Assembly (NCBI GenBank): GCA_002450925.1
Contig: DKAU01000069.1
Span: 1 to 28,358 of the forward strand
Length of the DNA: 28,358 bases
DNA from: Thiobacillus sp. UBA6918
GTDB taxonomy: Bacteria > Pseudomonadota > Gammaproteobacteria > Burkholderiales > Thiobacillaceae
Direction of reading: 5' to 3'
Part shown: in pieces, positions 22,676 to 28,358 of the stretch
Layout of the letters: each line of letters begins with the position of its first letter
Numbering within the stretch: position 1 is the first letter of the stretch
Notes under the pieces: generated by a model
Told to the model about the DNA's origin: nothing
Databases searched by the model: none
The model's input: the letters and a program-made list of their open reading frames with translations, nothing else
Program-made: the position numbers and the translations under genes

Positions 22676-24517
22676 TTGTCCCTGCTCGATACGATAAACA
22701 GCCCAGCCGATCTAAGGCAGCTTGATGAAAAACAACTCAAGCTGCTGGCAGACGAACTCCGGAGTTTCCTGCTCGGCTCGGTCGCGCAGACCGGCGGTCA
22801 TCTTTCATCCAACCTTGGCTCTGTCGAACTGTCGATTGCATTGCATTACGTCTATGACACCCCGGGGGACCGCATCGTCTGGGACGTCGGACACCAGACC
22901 TACGCGCACAAGATTCTCACTGGCCGCAAGGGAGCCATGGCAGGACTTCGCCGTGGGGGTGGCATTGCAGGTTTTCCGCGGCGTGAGGAAAGCGAATACG
23001 ACGCTTTCGGTGTTGGCCATTCCAGCACCTCGATCTCGGCTGCCCTGGGCATGGCAGAAGCCTTCCATCAGACCGGTTCCGGACATCGTGCCGTGGCCGT
23101 CATTGGTGACGGTGCAATGACCGCCGGCATGGCCTTCGAGGCCCTGAACAATGCGGGCGCAACAGAACTCCCCCTGCTGGTCATCCTGAACGACAACGAC
23201 ATGTCGATCTCGCCGCCGGTTGGCGCGCTCAACAATTACCTGGCAAAACTCATGTCCGGCCAGTTCTACGCCAAGGCCAAGAAGGCTTCTGATTTGGTGC
23301 TGTCGAAAATGCCACCCATCAAGGAACTGGCCAAACGCGCCGAGGAACACATGAAGGGCATGGTAGTGCCCGGCACGCTGTTCGAGGAATTCGGCTTCAA
23401 CTACATCGGTCCCATCGATGGCCACGACCTTGATGTGCTGGTGGAAACGCTTCGCAACATCCGCAAGCTCGACGGTCCGCAGTTCCTGCACGTCGTTACA
23501 AGGAAGGGCAAAGGCTACGAACCAGCCGAAGCCAATCCCTGCCTGTATCACGGGGTAGGCAGCTTCGACCCTGCTGTCGGCATCACAGAAAAAGTCAGCG
23601 CAAAACCCACATACACGCAAATCTTCGGCGACTGGCTCTGCGACATGGCCGCTCACGACCAGCGTCTTGTCGCCATTACGCCGGCCATGCGCGAGGGTTC
23701 GGGTTTGGTAAGGTTTTCCGAGGAATATCCAAAACGCTATTTTGATGTGGGCATTGCCGAGCAGCATGCGCTGACCTTCGCGGCGGGCTTGGCCTGCGAG
23801 GGTGAAAAACCTGTTGTGGCCATCTACTCGACCTTTTTGCAGCGCGCCTACGATCAGTTGATCCACGACATCGCCCTGCAGAACCTCGATGTCACCCTGG
23901 CCATCGACCGGGCCGGCCCGGTTGGCGCGGATGGCGCCACACACGCAGGAAGTTTTGACCTTTCCTTCCTGCGCTGCATCCCCAATATGCTGATTGCGAC
24001 ACCGTCGGATGAAAACGAGTGCCGCAAGCTATTGACGACGGCCTTCATGCATAACGGCCCGAGTGCCGTGCGCTATCCGAGAGGTGGCGGGCCTGGCGCC
24101 ACGCTGGAGGAAGGACTCGACCCGGTTCCGGTCGCAAAAAGCATCACCCGGCGCGAGGGCTGCAAAGTTGCCTTCCTCGCCTTCGGCACTGTGCTAGCAG
24201 AATGCATCAAGGCTGCCGAAGAACTGGATGCCACCGTCGTCGACATGCGTTTTGTAAAACCGCTGGATGAAGCACGCATTCTGGAACTTGCCCGAACCCA
24301 TGAGCTGCTTGTCACCGTTGAGGAAAATGCAGTGATGGGTGGTGCGGGTTCGGCGGTCTCGGAATGCTTGGCAGCTAACAATGCGACAGCTCGTACCACT
24401 CATTTAGGCCTTATCGACCGTTTCCTGGAACAGGACACCCAGGAAAACCAAAGAATTGCCTGCGGACTGGATGCAGGCAGCCTGATCAAAAAAGTTCACG
24501 AACTATTATCCGAGTAG
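22676..24517 (+). CDS. dxs: 1-deoxy-D-xylulose-5-phosphate synthase
   Basis: Dxs joins pyruvate and glyceraldehyde-3-phosphate using thiamine diphosphate, the entry step of the MEP isoprenoid pathway, and so supplies the substrate chain used by IspA. The 613-residue protein (family about 620) has the N-terminal QTGGHLSSNLGSVELSIALHYV, the cofactor motif GDGAMTAGMAFEALNNAG, NDNDMSISPPVGAL, and the transketolase motif VGIAEQHALTFAAGLA with its catalytic Glu, followed by YSTFLQRAYDQ. The start is a TTG at 22676, with a modest GGAAT upstream. No in-frame ATG or GTG exists near it, and the N-terminus aligns with known Dxs proteins. Confidence 0.97.
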   Translation: MSLLDTINSPADLRQLDEKQLKLLADELRSFLLGSVAQTGGHLSSNLGSVELSIALHYVYDTPGDRIVWDVGHQTYAHKILTGRKGAMAGLRRGGGIAGFPRREESEYDAFGVGHSSTSISAALGMAEAFHQTGSGHRAVAVIGDGAMTAGMAFEALNNAGATELPLLVILNDNDMSISPPVGALNNYLAKLMSGQFYAKAKKASDLVLSKMPPIKELAKRAEEHMKGMVVPGTLFEEFGFNYIGPIDGHDLDVLVETLRNIRKLDGPQFLHVVTRKGKGYEPAEANPCLYHGVGSFDPAVGITEKVSAKPTYTQIFGDWLCDMAAHDQRLVAITPAMREGSGLVRFSEEYPKRYFDVGIAEQHALTFAAGLACEGEKPVVAIYSTFLQRAYDQLIHDIALQNLDVTLAIDRAGPVGADGATHAGSFDLSFLRCIPNMLIATPSDENECRKLLTTAFMHNGPSAVRYPRGGGPGATLEEGLDPVPVAKSITRREGCKVAFLAFGTVLAECIKAAEELDATVVDMRFVKPLDEARILELARTHELLVTVEENAVMGGAGSAVSECLAANNATARTTHLGLIDRFLEQDTQENQRIACGLDAGSLIKKVHELLSE

Positions 24518-24546
24518 TTTACTCAAGTATTACGACAGTTTATACT
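24518..24546 (+). promoter_or_regulatory. Sigma-70-type promoter of folE2
   Basis: TTTACT (24518-24523) and TATACT (24541-24546) match the -35 at four and the -10 at five of six bases, with an ideal 17-base spacer. The -35 begins right after the dxs stop. Transcription would start near 24553, giving a leader of about 50 bases that includes a small GCCAT-GA-ATGGC hairpin (24571-24582). No Zur-box consensus was recognised. Confidence 0.6.
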
Positions 24547-24604
24547 TGGTCTAAATCTCATTGAGGGTTGGCCATGAATGGCTTGCCCCTAGCAAGGAAG
24601 CACC

Positions 24605-25408
24605 ATGAATGAATGCACAGATGCCGTCTGCATGCCGGACGTGCAAAGCTCCAAGGACACCCGCCAGATCGCCATCGACAAGGTCGGCATAAAGTCCATT
24701 CGCCATCCAGTAAAGGTTGCGGATAAGGCAGGCGGGGTCCAGCACACCGTCGCCAGCTTCAACATGTACGTTTATTTGCCCCAACACTTCAAGGGCACGC
24801 ACATGTCGCGCTTTGTCGAAATTCTCAACACTCGCGAGCGAGAAATCTCGGTAGAAAACTTCGGGGCCATGCTGCGCCACATGGTGGAGCGCCTGGAAGC
24901 TGAATCCGGCCACATCGAGATGACCTTCCCTTATTTCATCAACAAGGCCGCGCCTGTTTCCGGCGTGGAAAGCCTGATGGATTATGAGGTCACTCTGATC
25001 GGAGAAATCGAAAAAGGCGTTTACCGCCACACCACCAAGGTCGTGGTGCCGGTGACCTCACTGTGCCCCTGCTCCAAGAAGATTTCCGAGTATGGTGCAC
25101 ACAACCAGCGCTCGCATGTCACCGTCACCGCACGCACCAACGGATTTCTGTGGATTGAAGACCTCGTCAGGAAAATCGAAGAACAGGCTTCGTGCGAACT
25201 GTACGGCTTGTTGAAGCGCCCGGATGAAAAACACGTTACCGAACGCGCATACGACAATCCCAAGTTCGTGGAAGACATCGTGCGCGACGTTGCCGCCGCC
25301 ATGAACGCGGAGCCGCTGATCGATACCTATGTGGTAGAAGCGGAGAACTTCGAATCGATCCACAACCACAGCGCCTATGCCTTGATCGAACGGGACAAGA
25401 CAAAATAG
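24605..25408 (+). CDS. folE2: GTP cyclohydrolase FolE2 (type IB)
   Basis: FolE2 converts GTP to dihydroneopterin triphosphate, the first step of folate synthesis, with a metal other than zinc if needed. The 267-residue protein has the conserved metal-site stretch SLCPCSKKIS (Cys154, Cys156) followed by GAHNQRSHVTV. The middle has FVEILN and EMTFPYFINKAAPVSG, and the C-terminus AENFESIHNHSAYA, all typical. ATG 24605 has an AAGGAAG ribosome site. Its own promoter and following terminator separate it from the dxs operon. In many bacteria FolE2 replaces FolE under zinc limitation. Whether that applies here depends on whether a folE exists elsewhere. Confidence 0.95.
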   Translation: MNECTDAVCMPDVQSSKDTRQIAIDKVGIKSIRHPVKVADKAGGVQHTVASFNMYVYLPQHFKGTHMSRFVEILNTREREISVENFGAMLRHMVERLEAESGHIEMTFPYFINKAAPVSGVESLMDYEVTLIGEIEKGVYRHTTKVVVPVTSLCPCSKKISEYGAHNQRSHVTVTARTNGFLWIEDLVRKIEEQASCELYGLLKRPDEKHVTERAYDNPKFVEDIVRDVAAAMNAEPLIDTYVVEAENFESIHNHSAYALIERDKTK

Positions 25409-25424
25409 TGATGATCCGGAATTA

Positions 25425-25462
25425 AAAGCAACAAGGCCCGCATCAGCGGGCCTTGTTGCTTT
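25425..25462. terminator. Bidirectional intrinsic terminator between folE2 and the retropepsin gene
   Basis: A perfect 17-bp stem (AAAGCAACAAGGCCCGC and its complement) with an ATCA loop lies between convergent genes, 16 bases after the folE2 stop and 11 before the protease stop. Both sides end in runs of T in their own direction (TTT on plus, TTTT on minus), so it should stop both transcripts. Confidence 0.88.
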
Positions 25463-25473
25463 AGATAGCGTTT

Positions 25474-26133
25474 TCAATACCTCTGCGTCAGAGTCATGAT
25501 CTGTCCTTCACGCTGCATGTCGGTGCGATTGAGAAAAGACATGCCAAGCAAAGCTGCCGGCATGGGGCTTTCAACCACCATGCCTTCAACCTGATTGAGG
25601 CTGATATCACCCAGTTTGACGTTATTGAGTGATACGCGCCATGCAGGAATGATGCCATTGGCGGTACTTACACCCACCATTTGTCCAGTTTTGTACTTGA
25701 TGCCCATGCGACTGGCTTCGCTAGCTGGCAGCGCCACCGCAGACGCCCCGGTATCCAGAATAAATGTCACGCTGTATCCATTCACTGAACCCATGGAAAT
25801 GAAATGTCCGCTTGGGTCTGCGCTCAGCTTCACCGTCGGCTTTCCGCTGTTACCCGCAGCAGCGAAAGACTGCCCCATGGTCAACGTGTGCTGCCTGCCG
25901 CCAATTTCAAAGGTTGCCGAATCGGAATTGGCTGATAATAGCTTTACGTCCTGAATCGCCTGGCCAGCAGCAATCAATCTGGGCTGGCTGCCGTCAATGC
26001 TGACCATGGCCTTGTCCTTGAACAGGCCAACCACGCCGACTGAAGCAGCCATTGTTTTCCCGGCAAGCAACAGCAACAGCAACAGCGGTGCCATACAATA
26101 AGCGACTCGAATATTCCTCATGGTGTTTCGCAT
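25474..26133 (-). CDS. Exported retropepsin-like aspartic protease (TIGR02281-like)
   Basis: The 219-residue protein has a hydrophobic signal or anchor (about 11-30, APLLLLLLLAGKTMAA). A first region of about 70 residues (VGVVGLFKDKAMVSIDGSQPRLI) is followed by a retropepsin domain with the catalytic DTGAS (127-131) in VTFILDTGASAVALP and the second motif AALLGMSFLNR (193-203). This matches the bacterial single-domain aspartic protease group that dimerises to form the active site. It acts in the periplasm or at the membrane, with unknown substrate. ATG 26133 abuts the start of the divergent amidotransferase. AGGAAG lies just ahead. A second ATG four codons in lacks a ribosome site. Confidence 0.9.
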   Translation of the reverse strand: MRNTMRNIRVAYCMAPLLLLLLLAGKTMAASVGVVGLFKDKAMVSIDGSQPRLIAAGQAIQDVKLLSANSDSATFEIGGRQHTLTMGQSFAAAGNSGKPTVKLSADPSGHFISMGSVNGYSVTFILDTGASAVALPASEASRMGIKYKTGQMVGVSTANGIIPAWRVSLNNVKLGDISLNQVEGMVVESPMPAALLGMSFLNRTDMQREGQIMTLTQRY

Positions 26134-26847
26134 ATGCTTCCTGTAGTGATTCTTCGCTTTTCCCAGACCGAGGGGCCCGGTTATCTCGGCAACTTCCTGA
26201 CCGGCAAGGGCATTCTATGGACCCAGATCAATATCGATGCCGGAGATGATTTACCAGATGATATCAACGGTTTTTCCGGGCTGGTCTTGATGGGTGGTCC
26301 GATGAGCGTCAATGACGAATTGCCCTGGATCCCTGACGTGCTCAACCTCATCCGTCAGGCTGTAGAAAACAACATTCCCGTGCTGGGGCATTGTCTGGGC
26401 GGGCAATTAATGAGCAAGGCGCTGTGCGGTTCCATTACTCAAAACCCGGTCAAGGAAATAGGCTGGGGCGGCGTTTCCAAGGTTGGCCAGAATCCCGCCC
26501 CCGAGTGGGTTGGCGACCTGCCATCAAGCTTCGAGGTCTTTCAGTGGCACGGCGAAACCTTTTCCATTCCTCCAGGTGCGGAACGACTCCTGGAAAGCGC
26601 CTTCTGTGCCAATCAGGCGTTTTTACTAGACAACATTCACCTCGGACTGCAATGCCACATAGAGATGACTGCACCCATGATCGAATCCTGGTGTGCTGTG
26701 GGTGCCGACGAAATAGAGAGCGCTTCCGCCAGTCCTGCCGTGCAACAACCGGCAGCCATGCAGGAAAACATGTCATCCAGGCTAATCGAACTTCATCATG
26801 TTGCCGACGTTCTTTACAGCAAGTGGATTCAGGGCCTGAAACATTAG
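26134..26847 (+). CDS. Class I glutamine amidotransferase-like protein
   Basis: The 237-residue protein has the GATase1 fold signature: LVLMGGPMSVND (50-61), the nucleophile Cys87 in VLGHCLGGQLMSKAL, VFQWHGETF, and the catalytic His with its Glu in LGLQCHIEM. It stands alone, without a synthetase domain, like the GuaA-type amidotransferase homologues whose substrate is mostly unknown. The ATG at 26134 has no Shine-Dalgarno sequence and directly abuts the divergent protease start (CATATG), so the start is somewhat uncertain. Reading continues to a TAG at 26845-26847. It is followed after 82 bases by an unrecognised gene. Confidence 0.88.
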   Translation: MLPVVILRFSQTEGPGYLGNFLTGKGILWTQINIDAGDDLPDDINGFSGLVLMGGPMSVNDELPWIPDVLNLIRQAVENNIPVLGHCLGGQLMSKALCGSITQNPVKEIGWGGVSKVGQNPAPEWVGDLPSSFEVFQWHGETFSIPPGAERLLESAFCANQAFLLDNIHLGLQCHIEMTAPMIESWCAVGADEIESASASPAVQQPAAMQENMSSRLIELHHVADVLYSKWIQGLKH

Positions 26848-26929
26848 TAGTGTCGAATGGTCTGTTGGACAATTCATCATCGACAGGGCAGGATTATGTC
26901 CACACAAGTCGTGATGTTCAGGAGTAAAG

Positions 26930-27343
26930 ATGCAAGCAGTGGATTACAGCAATTACAACTTTGGCCAGCGCCTGGACGATTTCGTCCATGAGGTCATGAA
27001 TCTGGGTGGCGCTCCTCGCAAGGAGTCCGACCTGACCGAAGGCCAGAAGGTGTTCCTGCGCGCCATCAAGCGCGAAAAAATAAAATATGTGGACCCCCAG
27101 CGCCAGGGTTATCCACACAATCTCCTGGAGCAACTGGAATCCTTTACCCGCACTATTGGGGACCTGCACAACTCCTATTTCGATGCCGGAATGCACAAAA
27201 TCAGCGATTGCCTCTACAACCGCTGGAAGATGCTGTACGAAGAGTCCAAAAGGCTGGCAGCGGCGGGTGGAGCCAACAAACCTTGCTGGGTAGACGTCAT
27301 CGAAGTCGAGAAATCAGACATGCCTGCCTTCTTCGACGCCTGA
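26930..27343 (+). CDS. Unrecognised 137-residue protein upstream of sat
   Basis: I do not recognise this protein. It is soluble, with no signal or membrane segment, and predicted mostly helical: FGQRLDDFVHEVMNLGG, SDLTEGQKVFLRAIKREKIKYVDP, NLLEQLESFTRTIGDLHNSYFDAGMHKISDCLYNRWKMLYEESKRLAAAG, then a short C-terminal PCWVDVIEVEKSDMPAFF. Two Cys are present, near 105 and 120. A strong AGGAGT ribosome site precedes ATG 26930, and a clear terminator follows. It ends 167 bases before sat, so it is next to a sulfur-oxidation gene but in a separate transcript. It lacks the DsrC/TusE C-terminal cysteine motif. Coding status is firm and function unknown. Confidence 0.82.
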   Translation: MQAVDYSNYNFGQRLDDFVHEVMNLGGAPRKESDLTEGQKVFLRAIKREKIKYVDPQRQGYPHNLLEQLESFTRTIGDLHNSYFDAGMHKISDCLYNRWKMLYEESKRLAAAGGANKPCWVDVIEVEKSDMPAFFDA

Positions 27344-27366
27344 CAGTTCCTTAAATATGAGCTAAG

Positions 27367-27389
27367 GCCCGGATTTTCCGGGCTTTTTT
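27367..27389 (+). terminator. Intrinsic terminator after the 137-residue protein gene
   Basis: GCCCGG (27367-27372), loop ATTTT, CCGGGC (27378-27383), then six T. The stem can extend three pairs outward into the A and T runs. It separates the small gene from the sat promoter. Confidence 0.88.
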
Positions 27390-27405
27390 ACGTCCATAAA
27401 TCAGA

Positions 27406-27449
27406 CTGAAAAATCCCTTATCCGCGAATAAAAACAAACAATTTTTCAG
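27406..27449. repeat. 9-bp inverted repeat in the sat upstream region
   Basis: CTGAAAAAT (27406-27414) and ATTTTTCAG (27441-27449) are perfect arms separated by 26 bases, about 60-105 bases before the sat ATG. The layout suggests two half-sites for a regulator, or an AT-rich hairpin near the promoter. Function unknown. Confidence 0.45.
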
Positions 27450-27488
27450 CCCTCCCCCTGGTTGCTAGACTTCGGCGCTCTATATAAA
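27443..27488 (+). promoter_or_regulatory. Candidate sat promoter
   Basis: TTTTCA (27443-27448) with TAGACT (27466-27471) at 17-base spacing is one possible pair, four of six matches each. TATATAAA (27481-27488) is a stronger-looking -10 but has no good -35 at the usual distance. One of them likely starts sat. Confidence 0.35.
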
Positions 27489-27510
27489 GGCCATATTCTC
27501 AGGAGAAAGC

Positions 27511-28358
27511 ATGTCCAAGTTAGTCCAGCCCCATGGTGGCGGCGAACTCAAACCCCTGTTGCTGGAAGGAGCAGCCCGCGATACTGAACTGGCGCGCGCC
27601 AAGGGCCTCAAGCAACTCAAGATGTCTTCCCGCGAAACCGGCGACCTCATCATGATGGGCATCGGCGGCTTCACCCCGTTGGACGGCTTCATGACCAAGG
27701 CTGACTGGCAGGGCGTCTGCGACGGCTACAAGATGGCAAATGGCCTGTTCTGGCCCATCCCCATCACCCTCTCCACCGACGAAGAAGCCATCAAGGAAGG
27801 CGACGACATCGCCCTGGTCGACGGTGAAACCGGCGCCATCATGGGCACCATGAAGGTGTCCGACAAGTACACTATCGACAAGGCCCACGAGTGCATGATG
27901 GTCTACAAGACCACCGACATGGAGCACCCCGGCGTCAAGATGGTCATGGCTCAGGGCAAATACAACCTGGCCGGTTCCGTAAAGGTCCTGTCCACAGGAA
28001 ATTTCAAAGAAGAGTACGGCGATCAGTTCATGACCCCGGCCGAGACCCGCGCCGCTTTCGAAAAAATGGGCTGGTCCAAGGTTGCTGCCTTCCAGACCCG
28101 CAACCCCATGCACCGCTCCCACGAGTACCTGGCCAAGATTGCCATCGAGACCATGGACGGCGTGCTGGTTCACTCACTTCTGGGCGCGCTGAAGCCGGGC
28201 GACATCCCCGCAGAAGTGCGTTCCGAAGCGATCAGCGTGCTGGTCGACAACTACTTTGCCCCCAACACCGTGATTCAGGCCGGCTACCCGCTGGACATGC
28301 GCTACGCAGGTCCGCGTGAAGCCCTGCTGCATGCCCTGTTCCGCCAGAACTACGGCTG
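27511..28358 (+). CDS. sat: Sulfate adenylyltransferase (ATP sulfurylase), partial N-terminal 282 residues
   Basis: Sat makes adenosine phosphosulfate from ATP and sulfate. In chemolithotrophic sulfur oxidisers it runs in reverse, releasing ATP and sulfate from the APS that AprBA forms. The visible 282 residues show the substrate motifs QTRNP (195-199) and HRSHE (201-205), with DIPAEVR and a C-terminal VIQAGYPLDMRYAGPREALLHALFRQN. The monomeric prokaryotic Sat family is about 400 residues, so the last third lies past the right edge. ATG 27511 has AGGAGA 4 bases ahead. The upstream gene is separated by a terminator. Whether apr genes follow cannot be seen. Confidence 0.96.
   Translation, partial: MSKLVQPHGGGELKPLLLEGAARDTELARAKGLKQLKMSSRETGDLIMMGIGGFTPLDGFMTKADWQGVCDGYKMANGLFWPIPITLSTDEEAIKEGDDIALVDGETGAIMGTMKVSDKYTIDKAHECMMVYKTTDMEHPGVKMVMAQGKYNLAGSVKVLSTGNFKEEYGDQFMTPAETRAAFEKMGWSKVAAFQTRNPMHRSHEYLAKIAIETMDGVLVHSLLGALKPGDIPAEVRSEAISVLVDNYFAPNTVIQAGYPLDMRYAGPREALLHALFRQNYG

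Noticed and set aside
22805..23944. 379-codon open frame on the minus strand across dxs
   Set aside because: It is a shadow of dxs, which has all thiamine-diphosphate and transketolase motifs. The antisense product has no recognisable domain or ribosome site.
26930..27343. Idea that the 137-residue protein is DsrC or TusE
   Set aside because: The family's conserved C-terminal cysteine arm is not present and the rest does not match; left as unrecognised.
1..28358. CRISPR arrays, tRNA or rRNA genes, insertion sequences, phage genes
   Set aside because: No regularly spaced repeats, no tRNA-like cloverleaf, no transposase, integrase or phage structural motifs were found on either strand.

Overview
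This window looks like chromosomal core and near-core DNA from a sulfur-oxidising betaproteobacterium, most likely of the Nitrosomonadales (Sulfuricellaceae, Gallionellaceae or Thiobacillaceae type). The evidence is the dapA-bamC-MBL-rhlE order, the xseB-ispA-dxs order, the flagellar-type export genes, the CobD/CbiB-like membrane protein and, at the right edge, an ATP sulfurylase (sat) of the kind used by chemolithotrophic sulfur oxidisers. The lineage is an inference from gene content. I see no tRNA, rRNA, CRISPR array, insertion sequence or prophage.

Layout. 1-3139 (minus) is a tight operon read dapA, bamC, a metallo-beta-lactamase-fold hydrolase, then an rhlE-type helicase cut by the window edge. 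3181-10544 (minus) is a ten-gene flagellar-type export and basal-body cluster, fliF-G-H-I-J-X-O-P-Q-R, in which nearly every junction overlaps. X is an unrecognised 158-residue protein in the slot where fliK-L-M-N usually lie. 10670-12108 (minus) holds a membrane-anchored GyrI-like protein and a CobD/CbiB-like membrane protein. 12206-13156 (plus) is an exported metallo-beta-lactamase-fold protein, convergent with a MASE1-GGDEF-EAL cyclic-di-GMP protein and a small acidic protein (13161-15730, minus).

15852-18474 (plus) is an overlapping trio: proline iminopeptidase, a YbbN-like thioredoxin/TPR protein with a degenerate active site, and a DUF3025 protein. 18440-20105 (minus) holds a small exported protein, a SpoIIAA-like protein and an EamA transporter. 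A Rieske oxygenase (20175-21296, minus) follows. It is divergent, across a structured 253-bp spacer, from the isoprenoid operon xseB-ispA-dxs (21550-24517, plus). folE2 has its own promoter and ends at a strong terminator shared with a convergent retropepsin-like protease gene. That protease gene is divergent, with no spacer at all, from a glutamine amidotransferase gene. The window ends with an unrecognised 137-residue protein, a clear terminator, and sat.

The part most worth following up is the flagellar-type cluster. FliF has lost most of the usual RBM3 insertion. FliG keeps only part of the charged torque set. fliE, fliK, fliL, fliM and fliN are absent from the cluster, and an unknown gene stands in their place. 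This may be a divergent or secondary flagellar/type III export system rather than the cell's standard motility locus, but the window alone cannot decide that.
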